64,000 nt of DNA, taken from Rhodococcus sp. ARC_M6. Lineage in GTDB: Bacteria > Actinomycetota > Actinomycetes > Mycobacteriales > Mycobacteriaceae. A program made the translations under genes and the position numbers. The stretch covers positions 62,001 to 126,000 of the forward strand of contig NZ_JALGQH010000008.1 of NCBI RefSeq assembly GCF_022810305.1. Reading direction: 5' to 3'. Below the pieces are notes generated by a model, which was given only the letters and a program-made list of their open reading frames with translations, searched no databases and was not told the origin of the DNA. Below, piece after piece: positions 27,349 through 35,550 of the stretch. Each line of letters opens with the position of its first letter. Position 1 is the first letter of the stretch.

Positions 27349-28869
27349 ATGGTTAGGTTCATTTCTTCAGGGGTTCGAGTCTTCACCGCATTGGTGGCAG
27401 TTGCGGTTCTAGTAGCAATCAATTTGACGGGTTCATTTGAGGATCCCGGTAAGATTGACAGGATCGCCATGATGTCGGAATCCGATACCAACTTTTTGCC
27501 TTTTGATGCACCATCCCAGGCGTCGGTGAATTCCAAACGAGTGTTTGCGCACTATTTTCCGCCGTATCCTATTTCTCTTGACAACGAGAATTCGAATTCG
27601 GACATTTATTCTCGGGAATATTTGTCGGCGGATGGGGAAGGCGGCGTTCACTCTACCTACGGCGGGTTTCTGAGAGACCGACCTCTGCCGCGTGCTACGA
27701 TCACTGATCCTGAATGGCGAATGCGAGATTTGGAAAACGAAGTTCTCCAAGCGACTTCCGCCGGAATCAACGGTTTCTCTGTCGATATAATGGCGCGCTC
27801 CAATGATTCCTCCTGGTGGGGGAGTGGCGTCCCGCTTGCATTGATGCAAGCGGCGATAAATGTGAATCCGAACTTTAAGGTCATGCTGATGCCGGACATG
27901 AGCGCAGATTTTCAATCTATGACACCGGCGGAACTCGCCGCTGAAATGTCGGTCTATGTCGATCTCGCTTCCACCTACCGATTAGATGATGGGCGTCTGG
28001 TTATTTCTCCCTTCGGGGCAGACCTGATGAGTCCGAGTTGGTGGTCGCAATTTTTGAATATCATGCAGTCAACCTACGGAGAGACGGTTGCGTTTGTCCC
28101 GCTTTTTCTTGATGCGGCGAGTAATATAGACGCTTTCGCATCTATCAGTTATGGAATGTCGAACTGGGGAGAGCGAAATCCAAACGCGAACTCGCTATTG
28201 CGAACGGATTCCAATGCGCCGTTGGTTTTGGCCAAACGTGTGCATGACCTCGGTAAGATATGGATGCAGCCAGTAAGTTTCCAGGATGCACGTCCGCGGC
28301 AGGAAATCTTCGATGAGACGATCAATACTCTGAATCTACGCAACACATGGGATATTGCCATGGAGTCTGATAGTGAATGGGTCCAATTGGTGACATGGAA
28401 TGACTACAGCGAAGGGACCTCGTTTGCGCCTAGTGTTGAACACGGATATGCACTTTTAGACCTGAATTCCTTCATGATCGCTACCTTTAGGCTAGGTGTG
28501 CGTCCTCAGATTGTGCGCGACACTCTCTTCGTGACATATCGAAATCAGCCAACCTGGTCAAATCCGGTGAACCCTTCGAGTGCGCCGATGGAAATCCGCG
28601 ACTATTCACCTGCGGCAGATAACACTGTTGAAGTCTTAACCTTTCTGACCGAGCCAGCGGACTTGACAATTAAGGTTGGTGAGACGACGACGACTTGCCA
28701 TGTTGCCGCCGGAGTATATCCATGTGTGGCAGGTTTAGGAGCTGGAAACATAAATGTCGTCGCAACACGAGGTGGAGTCGAGGTAGCTCGAGTAGATTCA
28801 CACGTAACAGTGACAGAAACACCGTACAATCAGAATTTCGACTACCTAATGGATTCCAGCGGACGGTGA
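27349..28869 (+). CDS. GH71-like (alpha-1,3-glucanase family) membrane-anchored glycosidase, copy 1
   Basis: The protein has about 506 residues. An N-terminal helix (VFTALVAVAVLVAINLTG) acts as signal anchor. The catalytic barrel has FAHYFPPYPISLDN, GINGFSVDIMARS, FKVMLMPDMSADF, ISYGMSNWGERN, GKIWMQPVSFQD and TWNDYSEGTSF, the last resembling the WNDYGES motif of GH71; a beta-rich C-terminal domain with a Cys pair (TTTCHVAAGVYPC) follows. GTG at 27334 is an alternative start. A paralogue sharing most of these motifs lies at 42302-43856. The gene is clearly more AT-rich than its neighbours. A role in trimming or releasing the polysaccharide is likely (inference). Confidence 0.75.
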   Translation: MVRFISSGVRVFTALVAVAVLVAINLTGSFEDPGKIDRIAMMSESDTNFLPFDAPSQASVNSKRVFAHYFPPYPISLDNENSNSDIYSREYLSADGEGGVHSTYGGFLRDRPLPRATITDPEWRMRDLENEVLQATSAGINGFSVDIMARSNDSSWWGSGVPLALMQAAINVNPNFKVMLMPDMSADFQSMTPAELAAEMSVYVDLASTYRLDDGRLVISPFGADLMSPSWWSQFLNIMQSTYGETVAFVPLFLDAASNIDAFASISYGMSNWGERNPNANSLLRTDSNAPLVLAKRVHDLGKIWMQPVSFQDARPRQEIFDETINTLNLRNTWDIAMESDSEWVQLVTWNDYSEGTSFAPSVEHGYALLDLNSFMIATFRLGVRPQIVRDTLFVTYRNQPTWSNPVNPSSAPMEIRDYSPAADNTVEVLTFLTEPADLTIKVGETTTTCHVAAGVYPCVAGLGAGNINVVATRGGVEVARVDSHVTVTETPYNQNFDYLMDSSGR

Positions 28870-29227
28870 ATTTTCCAGTCCTTCGATCTTGAGCAGGCAA
28901 TCCCGACCGGGTAGCCTGGCCTCGATCTTTGATGGTCGGTAACAGGTTCAGATCAGACGCTCTGATTCGGATTTGAACCCGTATTGGGGGTCAGGCATGG
29001 CTCGCACCGCAGGTTCGTCTGCGGTGCGACGCCGGTTCCACAGTCCGGGTGGAACTCCCGGGCAGCGGATGCGCTTTCAATGCACCCGTAGACAGCGGGC
29101 GCACCTAAGCATTCATGCCGGTTGCCCTCGCAATAGACCCTCGGACGGCCCGTTAATCTGCCGCGGTTGCTGGAAGCTCTTCATACTGACAGTCCAGAAG
29201 GTTAAGGACCTTAGGAATGAGCGAGCA
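28870..29227. other. 358-bp convergent intergenic region
   Basis: The region separates the plus-strand GH71 gene from the minus-strand YdcF gene. A perfect hairpin sits at 29002-29029. A 110-codon plus-strand frame covering 28973-29305 has no recognisable domain, is Arg-rich and runs into the opposing gene, so I do not call it. Confidence 0.55.
29002..29029. terminator. Perfect hairpin, candidate bidirectional terminator
   Basis: The arms TCGCACCGCAG (29002-29012) and CTGCGGTGCGA (29019-29029) are exact reverse complements around loop GTTCGT. It lies between convergent genes ending at 28869 and 29228. No T-run is visible. Confidence 0.6.
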
Positions 29228-29824
29228 TCAGCAGTCTTCGAAAATTGTTCGGACGTAACCCGCTGTCTGCCAGATGTAGTTGAAGGTCCACGTCCAAAGC
29301 GGTAGTGACTGATGCTGTGCGACTACCTTTATCTCGCCGTCCCAGCAGTTGTCGATGATGTGCCGGGTGCGCGAGACATGAGGAACGAACGTAACGACTA
29401 TGACTCGTTTCCAGCCTTCGGCTTCGGCGCGACGGCGAATTTCGCGTCCTTCGCCTCTCGTCGTCGACGGGTCAGGCTTGAAGCAGCTGAGTTCGAAGTC
29501 GTAGGTGCCCTCGCAGATCGCCTTCATCTTCTTATCGCTACTGCGATAGGGATCGGAGAAGACAATCTGAGGGGCGTAACCCTGTTCTGCCAGTTGGAGT
29601 CCGAGTTCCTCTCGACCGTCGTGAGCGCCGCCGAGCACCACGATGGCGTCGGCGAGTTCAGGGTCATCGATCTTCGGGTTGACGTAGACCGGCCAGCCTG
29701 CAGCGATGATCGCTGCCAGGCCTGCGGCGATTCCGGCCAACATGGGCAGCCGGCGTCTTGATTTTCGAGATTTGGAGTTCACAGAATTGTTTCTCACTGA
29801 TTCGGGCCCCGGCGATTCGAACAT
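29228..29824 (-). CDS. YdcF/SanA-family (DUF218) membrane protein
   Basis: The protein has 198 residues. A basic N-terminus precedes one membrane helix (LPMLAGIAAGLAAIIAAGWPVYV, about residues 27-49). The DUF218 core follows: ADAIVVLGGAHDGREELGLQLAEQGYAPQIVFSD, with a Cys pair inserted (CEGTYDFELSC), then RGEGREIRRRAEAEGWKRVIVVT and VSRTRHIID. The family is linked to envelope functions such as lipid-carrier metabolism, but its reaction is not settled. It lies 40 bases after the glycosyltransferase gene and closes the minus-strand polysaccharide operon. Confidence 0.78.
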   Translation of the reverse strand: MFESPGPESVRNNSVNSKSRKSRRRLPMLAGIAAGLAAIIAAGWPVYVNPKIDDPELADAIVVLGGAHDGREELGLQLAEQGYAPQIVFSDPYRSSDKKMKAICEGTYDFELSCFKPDPSTTRGEGREIRRRAEAEGWKRVIVVTFVPHVSRTRHIIDNCWDGEIKVVAQHQSLPLWTWTFNYIWQTAGYVRTIFEDC

Positions 29825-29864
29825 GCCGGGAACCAGTGCAGCTTTGCTGGCAAGGGATTCGAAA

Positions 29865-31022
29865 TTATCGTCGGCTCTTCGAGACAGTGGGTGGACTCTT
29901 CGGGGATTGGTATTCAGATTCGAGTACCGCCCTCACCGCATCCATTCCGAGTTGGCGGCGCGCGATGTCTCGGCCGCGTTCTCCCATGGCCGAAGCTTTG
30001 TCTGGATTGTCGAGCAAAAACGATATTGCTGACGAGAGCGCCTCCGTGGAGTCGTCCACAACGATTCCACATCGCCCCTCTTGAATCACTGGAGCGACGC
30101 CGCACGTATCCGTCACCACGACGGGAAGTCCGGCCGACATGGCTTCGAGAACTGTCATGGGGAACGGTTCATGCACCGAAGGAAGAACATAGATCGAGGC
30201 CTGCCGGTATCGTTCGGTTGATCCGGAGAACGGAAGTGGCCCTTCGTATCGAATGAAGTCGTGATGCCCGGAGTTCTCGATCAGACTGACGACTGCGTCG
30301 GCTTCCCCCTCATCGGGGCCGACAAGCGAGAAGCGTGCGCTGAAACCATTGTCCAAGATCATTTTTGCGGCATCGACGAAGACCTGTGGCCGTTTCCGTT
30401 CTTGAAGTCGCGCCAGGTACAGAACCTCGGGCCTTTGATCAGAATTGACCGACTTGAACGGAAGGTCGTCCATTTCTGGTATTCCATTTTTCAATTCGAC
30501 CAAATTGACATCGTGGTCACCGACGACCGACCTCAAGTCGCTGCGCTCTCGATCTGTCAGGTAGAAGATCGTCCGTGCATTCCTCAACACTGGGTTAGTG
30601 AGGAGAGCGTCAAGCGGTTTGGCCAAGGCTTTGTCAGTAGGGTCGATCATTCCGTGTGTCTGTGCAAATGTCGGAATTCCATATGACAGTGACAGTTTCG
30701 CGGCAGGTAGCGTTACCAGATCGCGCGCCAGATGGACATGAATGACGTCGTAGTCTCGGATGTTCTTATGGAGCCACCACAACATGGCGGGGGCAGCCAT
30801 ACCGGCGTAACCGATTTTCGGAAGCACGGTACGTGCCGGAAACAACTTCAACGGAATGCCTTGTTCGTGCGTTGGCGCTGTCTCATACCCTCGCGAGGCT
30901 GCGGCGATGGTCACGTCATGGCCATTGTCCTGCAGGGCTTTCGACTGATTGAGTGCCACACGTAGCGGTCCGCCGTAGGCAGCGTCCGGTGAGAATAGCG
31001 TGACAACTTGTAGAATCTTCAC
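29865..31022 (-). CDS. Glycosyltransferase family 4
   Basis: The protein has 385 residues and the GT-B fold of retaining GT4 enzymes. N-terminal half: KILQVVTLFSPDAAYGGPLRVA and DVIHVHLARDLV. C-terminal half: RPEVLYLARLQERKRPQVFVDAA, FSLVGPDEGEADA, and the nucleotide-binding SVHEPFPMTVLEAMSAGLPVVVTD (EX7E type, with PFPMTVLEAM). The GTG start overlaps the acyltransferase stop (GTGA); an open frame running back to 31157 lies within that gene. It should add a sugar to the lipid-linked repeat unit in the cytosol; GDP-fucose made by its neighbours is one possible donor. Confidence 0.87.
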   Translation of the reverse strand: MKILQVVTLFSPDAAYGGPLRVALNQSKALQDNGHDVTIAAASRGYETAPTHEQGIPLKLFPARTVLPKIGYAGMAAPAMLWWLHKNIRDYDVIHVHLARDLVTLPAAKLSLSYGIPTFAQTHGMIDPTDKALAKPLDALLTNPVLRNARTIFYLTDRERSDLRSVVGDHDVNLVELKNGIPEMDDLPFKSVNSDQRPEVLYLARLQERKRPQVFVDAAKMILDNGFSARFSLVGPDEGEADAVVSLIENSGHHDFIRYEGPLPFSGSTERYRQASIYVLPSVHEPFPMTVLEAMSAGLPVVVTDTCGVAPVIQEGRCGIVVDDSTEALSSAISFLLDNPDKASAMGERGRDIARRQLGMDAVRAVLESEYQSPKSPPTVSKSRR

Positions 31023-31558
31023 CGCGATGCGCCTGCCCGAGGCGCCAACATCGTGGTTCCGTCCGGCACGTCCGCAGTGACGAGTGCGGTTGCACCGATA
31101 ATCGCTCGGTCTCCGATTGTGACGCCACGCAGTACTGTCGCGCGAGCAGCGATCCATGCGCCGTCGCCGATCACGATGGGTGCGTTGTCGAACTCAAATG
31201 TGGGACTCCGGTGATCGTGACTTCCGGTGCACAGCAGTACATCTTGCGAAACAACGCTGTCCGATCCGATGGTGACCGGTTCGAGATTGAGGATCCACGT
31301 GCCCTCGCCGATCCACGAATCTGCACCTACCTTCAGCTTCCACGGCCAATGGATGCGGACACGATGTCGGATGAGGACGCCGTCGGCGATATCGGCACCG
31401 AACTTTCGTAGCACAGCGATCCGAATGCTGTTCGGACACCACCATTGTGAGAGGACTGAACCGGAGATTGCGAGCCAGGCAATCTGAATGATTCGCCCGC
31501 GGCCCTTGTCATACCCGGCTCCGGTGAATCCGGCCAGGGATCTTGAGCTGTTGTTCAT
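31019..31558 (-). CDS. WcaF-like hexapeptide-repeat acyltransferase
   Basis: The protein has 179 residues and consists mainly of left-handed beta-helix repeats: KFGADIADGVLIRHRVRIHWPWKLKVGADSWIGEGTWI (as extent), VTIGSDSVVSQDVLLCTGSHDH, PIVIGDGAWIAARATVLRGVTIGDRAIIGATALV. The His in GSHDH is the usual catalytic residue of this group. It probably adds an acetyl group to a sugar of the exopolysaccharide, like WcaF of colanic acid. Its ATG overlaps the GDP-fucose synthase stop (ATGA), and its stop overlaps the next start. Confidence 0.85.
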   Translation of the reverse strand: MNNSSRSLAGFTGAGYDKGRGRIIQIAWLAISGSVLSQWWCPNSIRIAVLRKFGADIADGVLIRHRVRIHWPWKLKVGADSWIGEGTWILNLEPVTIGSDSVVSQDVLLCTGSHDHRSPTFEFDNAPIVIGDGAWIAARATVLRGVTIGDRAIIGATALVTADVPDGTTMLAPRAGASR

Positions 31559-32535
31559 AGCCGAACCGAATCGGCACTGTCGCGGAGGTGCTGGCGATAC
31601 CACTCCACTGTTGACGCGACACCGCTGCGGGTCGAAATCTGCGGGCTCCATCCGGTTGCCGTCAGTGCGGAGGTATCGAGGAGCTTTCGCGGGGCACCGT
31701 CAGGCTTAGTGGTATCCCAGAGCATTGTGCCCTCGTAACCACAAGCATCCGCCACGATCTCAGCGATTTCCTTGATGGTCTCGTCTCGGCCGGTGCCAAC
31801 GTTGATATGTGTTGGGGCATCGTAATTGTCGAGCAGGTGTAGGACCGCGTCAGCCATGTCGTCGACATGCAGGAACTCTCGGCGTGGAGTGCCGGATCCC
31901 CAATTGGTGACAGATTCGAGTCCGTCACGCTGCGCCTGATCGAATCGGCGAATCAACGACGGTACGACATGCGAGAGGGTGGCCGAGAAATTGTCACCCG
32001 GACCGTAGAGGTTGGTAGGCATCGCCGAGATCCAAGGAAGTCCGTATTGCCGACGGACCGACTGGACGTGAATGATTCCAGCGATCTTGGAGATTGCGTA
32101 GGCATCGTTGGTCGGCTCCAGTGGGCCGTTCAGCAACTGGTCTTCCGATATCGGTTGCGTTGCGAGCCTTGGATATATGCATGACGAGCCGAGAAAGATC
32201 AGTCGATGGACACCGTGATGCAATGCGGCGTCGAGGACGTTGGTTTGGATCTGCAGATTGTCCGAGATGAAGTCGACTGGATAGGTGTTGTTGGCGACGA
32301 TTCCACCAACTTTCGCAGCTGCCAGTACTACACACGAAGGTTTGGACTGCTCGAAGAAATCGAACACATCCGAACGGCTTCGGAGATCCAATTCGGAGGA
32401 TGTTCGCCCGATCAGATTACTGAAGTTGCTCTGTTCCATCCTGCGCCAGACCGCTGATCCTACAAGGCCGCGGTGCCCGGCAATGTAAGTCGGTGCGTTG
32501 CGATCCAGGGGTTGCACTGTTTCAGGAGTCGTCAT
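31555..32535 (-). CDS. fcl: GDP-L-fucose synthase
   Basis: Epimerises and reduces GDP-4-keto-6-deoxymannose to GDP-L-fucose with NADPH. The protein has 326 residues of the extended SDR family: YIAGHRGLVGSAVWRRM (coenzyme loop), FLGSSCIYPRLATQPI, and the catalytic Tyr/Lys in NDAYAISKIAG. LYGPGDNF and WGSGTPRREFLHVDDMADA are typical of this enzyme. ATG at 32535 is preceded by GGAGAAAG, which overlaps the end of gmd. It works with the adjacent gmd product, showing that the polysaccharide probably contains fucose. Confidence 0.94.
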   Translation of the reverse strand: MTTPETVQPLDRNAPTYIAGHRGLVGSAVWRRMEQSNFSNLIGRTSSELDLRSRSDVFDFFEQSKPSCVVLAAAKVGGIVANNTYPVDFISDNLQIQTNVLDAALHHGVHRLIFLGSSCIYPRLATQPISEDQLLNGPLEPTNDAYAISKIAGIIHVQSVRRQYGLPWISAMPTNLYGPGDNFSATLSHVVPSLIRRFDQAQRDGLESVTNWGSGTPRREFLHVDDMADAVLHLLDNYDAPTHINVGTGRDETIKEIAEIVADACGYEGTMLWDTTKPDGAPRKLLDTSALTATGWSPQISTRSGVASTVEWYRQHLRDSADSVRL

Positions 32536-32540
32536 GAGAG

Positions 32541-33569
32541 TTACTTTCTCCAATCGGGCAGATCTGGTGTGTCGATCCAGGGACTGCCCTCATGCTGGAG
32601 TGCCGCAATATCGGCTTCCATCATGATTCGGGCAAGCTCCGGTGTGTGGACGGTGGCCTTCCAGCCCAACTGACGTTCGGCTTTGCCGGCGTCGCCGACG
32701 AGCGCGTCGACTTCGGTCGGGCGTAGGTACCGCGGGTCGAACTTGACGTACTTCTGCCAGTCCAATCCGACGTGGCCGAACGCCGCTTCGACGAAGTCCT
32801 TGACCGTGAAGTTTCCGCCGGTCGCCAGGACGTAATCATCAGGTTCGTCGGTCTGAAGCATCCGCCACATGCCTTCGACGTATTCGGGTGCATAGCCCCA
32901 GTCTCGAATGGCATCGAGGTTTCCCATGTAGAGGGTGTCCTGCATCCCGGCTTGAATTCGTGCTACAGCTCGAGTGATCTTTCGGGTGACGAAAGTTTCT
33001 CCGCGCCGGGGTGATTCATGATTGAAGAGAATTCCGTTCACGGCATGAATGCCGTATGCCTCACGGTAATTTCGGGTGATCCAGTACGAGTACACCTTTG
33101 CAGCGCCGTACGGTGAGCGGGGGTAGAAGACAGTGTCCTCGTTCTGCGGCGGGGGCGACGCGCCGAACATTTCGGAGCTCGAGGCCTGGTAGTACCGGCA
33201 CTGCAACCCGGTCATCCGTACTGCTTCCAGCAATCGGATCGATCCGATACCTGTTGTGTCACCGGTATGTTCGGGTTCGTCGAAACTCACACGGACGTGA
33301 GACTGCGCCGCGAGGTTGTACACCTCGTCGGGTGCGATGGTCGACAGCAGCGTGACGAGTCGAGCGCCGTCGGAAAGATCACCGTAGTGCAGGAACAGTC
33401 GAGTGTCGTCATTATGCGGATCTTGATAGAGGTGCTCGATACGCGCAGTGTTGAATGTGGATGCACGTCGGATCAGTCCGTGTACTTCATAGCCTTTCGA
33501 CAGCAACAGTTCTGCGAGATATGAACCGTCCTGTCCGGTAATTCCCGTAATGAGTGCACGTTTGGTCAT
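32541..33569 (-). CDS. gmd: GDP-mannose 4,6-dehydratase
   Basis: Converts GDP-mannose to GDP-4-keto-6-deoxymannose, the precursor of GDP-fucose and other deoxyhexoses. The protein has 342 residues. Motifs: [19 protein letters not shown] (NADP loop), [32 protein letters not shown] with the catalytic YxxxK in SPYGAAK, and [24 protein letters not shown]. The ATG overlaps the stop of the upstream glycosyltransferase gene. It is tightly linked to fcl. Confidence 0.96.
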   Translation of the reverse strand: MTKRALITGITGQDGSYLAELLLSKGYEVHGLIRRASTFNTARIEHLYQDPHNDDTRLFLHYGDLSDGARLVTLLSTIAPDEVYNLAAQSHVRVSFDEPEHTGDTTGIGSIRLLEAVRMTGLQCRYYQASSSEMFGASPPPQNEDTVFYPRSPYGAAKVYSYWITRNYREAYGIHAVNGILFNHESPRRGETFVTRKITRAVARIQAGMQDTLYMGNLDAIRDWGYAPEYVEGMWRMLQTDEPDDYVLATGGNFTVKDFVEAAFGHVGLDWQKYVKFDPRYLRPTEVDALVGDAGKAERQLGWKATVHTPELARIMMEADIAALQHEGSPWIDTPDLPDWRK

Positions 33570-34882
33570 CGGACGTCAACTGCCTTGTCTGTTGTGGTTG
33601 GGACAGCAACTCGCACTGGAGACTTGCCGCGTACTGCGGCCAGTGCGTGAACCCAGTGTTCGAATTTGTCGATCGAGGAGGTCTTTCCGACGGTTGCCGA
33701 GCAGTACTCGATTCCTGCCGCGCCGAGGTTTCGGGATTTCTCCGGGTCACCCGCGAGTTGCAGTGCCGCGGAGAGCAGTCCGGCTGGTTCACCGGCAGGT
33801 GTGACCACTCCGGCACCCGACGCGCGAATCTCATCGGCGGTTGTCGACGTGACGTCGGTGGCGGCCACGATCGGCGTTCCACTGCTGAAGTAGGAAGTGA
33901 GCTTGCTCGGGACGGCCATTCCCACAATTCCCGGAGCTTCGTTGACGAGCAGGACATCTGCTGCGGCCATAGCTGTCCGGAACGCCTCGTCGTCCAGTGG
34001 GAGTACAAAATCGATGCGATCTACACCTGCGGCTGCAGATTCGAGAGCAAGCCTTTGATTGCCATCGCCAACTAGGACAAAACGAATTGGAAGCCGTTGT
34101 TCGTCAGCGAGTTTCGCGGCGTTCACGACGTTGTCGAGACCTTGTTTGACGCCCATGTTGCCGGTATGGAGTACGACGACCTCGTCAGCTGACCATCCGA
34201 ATTGTGCTCGCGCGGCGGCGAGATCGGCAATATCGATCGGCGCTACGTGCGTCCAGTTCCGGATTACCGTGACTCGTTCCCGAGGGATCGCGAGCTCGCT
34301 CACGACGTGATCGGCAAAGCGATCGTGAATCACGGCAATGCCGTCGAATGCTTTCAACACGGTAGCTTCGAGACGTGAAGTTGCTTGGGCGCCACGGCCA
34401 CTCAACGCACCGGTTTCGGCAACACCCTGCCCGTACAGGTCTTGAACCCACACGCCGATCGCCGGGCGGTTCCGCGTCGACCGACTACGCCCCAGAGCCA
34501 TTGCGGTAGAAAGCAATGCGGGGCTCGCACAGATGATCACGTCTGGTTTGTGCCACCGGGACATGACCGCGCGTGCGCCGAAGCTCAGTTCCATCTTGAT
34601 CCGGCCGAGCGCACTGGGCGGGCTGGGGACGAAGTGGCGTCGGCGGTGAACGTAAACGCCGTTTACTACCTCGTCGATGGATCTGCCGAGAAAACTGGAA
34701 TCGTTTTCCCAGGCAGGGTAGTGAGGATAGCCGGTGACTATGTGGACTCGATGGCCTCGTTCGGCGAGTGCCTCGGCCAGATCCGTCGTGTACGGCGCGA
34801 TACCCGTTGTCTCGGGAGCGTAATTGATGCCCACGATGGTGATGTTGAGTGTGTCGGAGTGGGGCGCGTGCGGATCGACCAT
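33566..34882 (-). CDS. Glycosyltransferase family 4 (WbuB-like)
   Basis: The protein has 438 residues from ATG 34882. N-terminal part: [32 protein letters not shown] and [11 protein letters not shown]-terminal part: [67 protein letters not shown]. This is the pattern of WbuB-type transferases that add FucNAc or related sugars. A TTG at 35005 would extend the frame by 41 residues, but that stretch is composition-poor and would overlap the operator at 34998-35022, so the ATG preceded by GCGGAG is preferred. It heads the minus-strand operon GT4-gmd-fcl-acyltransferase-GT4-ydcF, all joined by overlaps. Confidence 0.88.
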   Translation of the reverse strand: MVDPHAPHSDTLNITIVGINYAPETTGIAPYTTDLAEALAERGHRVHIVTGYPHYPAWENDSSFLGRSIDEVVNGVYVHRRRHFVPSPPSALGRIKMELSFGARAVMSRWHKPDVIICASPALLSTAMALGRSRSTRNRPAIGVWVQDLYGQGVAETGALSGRGAQATSRLEATVLKAFDGIAVIHDRFADHVVSELAIPRERVTVIRNWTHVAPIDIADLAAARAQFGWSADEVVVLHTGNMGVKQGLDNVVNAAKLADEQRLPIRFVLVGDGNQRLALESAAAGVDRIDFVLPLDDEAFRTAMAAADVLLVNEAPGIVGMAVPSKLTSYFSSGTPIVAATDVTSTTADEIRASGAGVVTPAGEPAGLLSAALQLAGDPEKSRNLGAAGIEYCSATVGKTSSIDKFEHWVHALAAVRGKSPVRVAVPTTTDKAVDVR

Positions 34883-34997
34883 GGCGTCGGACTCCGCTGT
34901 CTCGGTCCCTACTACGTCCGATTCGCTCCGGGCGCTGTTGTGTAGCCGATCAGTCGGTGTGCCGATGACGAACCTCCAAGTCCGGTAAACCCACGTT

Positions 34998-35022
34998 TTA
35001 AACAATCTTCAGGTTTGTTTAG
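34998..35022. promoter_or_regulatory. Butyrolactone-receptor-type operator (candidate d)
   Basis: The arms are AAACAATCT (35000-35008) and GGTTTGTTTA (35012-35021), with the same 3-bp spacer and register as the other sites. It lies about 115-140 bp before the ATG at 34882 of the divergent glycosyltransferase operon. Confidence 0.6.
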
Positions 35023-35417
35023 GCCATTTAAGCCGCATGTTGGTTGTTTTTCAACCGATGGCCAGGCGCTGGTGGCATACAAACCGTCGGATTTCGTGAG
35101 CACTTCGGTGTGCGTTGGCGATATACGTCGTGGTTAACCCACGATTTGCCAATCTGTGGACGGTCGATGCGGATTCACCAGAATGGCCGACTGTGTTCAA
35201 TTCCACGCTCGATTGCGCCGCTCTTCAATATGTCAGGTTGTAGACACGGCATGCTCCGCCTTTGGATCGCGATAGCCATGTACAAGACGATAATTCGTCA
35301 CACTTGTCCGTAGGGTCCCGATCTGAAGATGCGCGAACACCGGCGCCCGCCTTGGCTTCGATACCCTCGGATGGGGTTCACTGGTTCGACGCGCGAACCG
35401 TGGTCGGTTACCCTTTA

Positions 35418-35442
35418 GTAAACAAACTTTCAGTCTGTTCTG
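35418..35442. promoter_or_regulatory. Butyrolactone-receptor-type operator (candidate e)
   Basis: The left arm AAACAAACT (35420-35428) is near perfect, while the right arm AGTCTGTTCTG (35432-35442) is weaker. Spacing matches the other copies. It lies about 110 bp before the flippase start at 35551. Confidence 0.55.
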
Positions 35443-35550
35443 ATTGTCCCAATTGTGAACCGTGGAGTGAAGTCAGGCCTACACACGTTTGACGACTCGG
35501 CCTGGACGTTCTCGAAATCGATGTATCCGCGGAGGGGTGGTGAAGTCCGA

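Larger units (their letters stand above)
34883..35550. other. 668-bp divergent promoter region of the polysaccharide locus
   Basis: The region separates the minus-strand glycosyltransferase operon from the plus-strand flippase-polymerase operon. It holds two palindromic operators (34998-35022 and 35418-35442), one near each operon. Frames of 76-89 codons on the plus strand here show no domain and are not called. Confidence 0.6.

Noticed and set aside
28973-29305. 110-codon plus-strand frame in the convergent intergenic region
   Set aside because: Arg-rich, no domain, crosses a hairpin and overlaps the end of the YdcF gene.
35044-35492. Short plus-strand frames of 76-89 codons between the divergent polysaccharide operons
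   Set aside because: No domain or ribosome site; the stretch carries operators instead.
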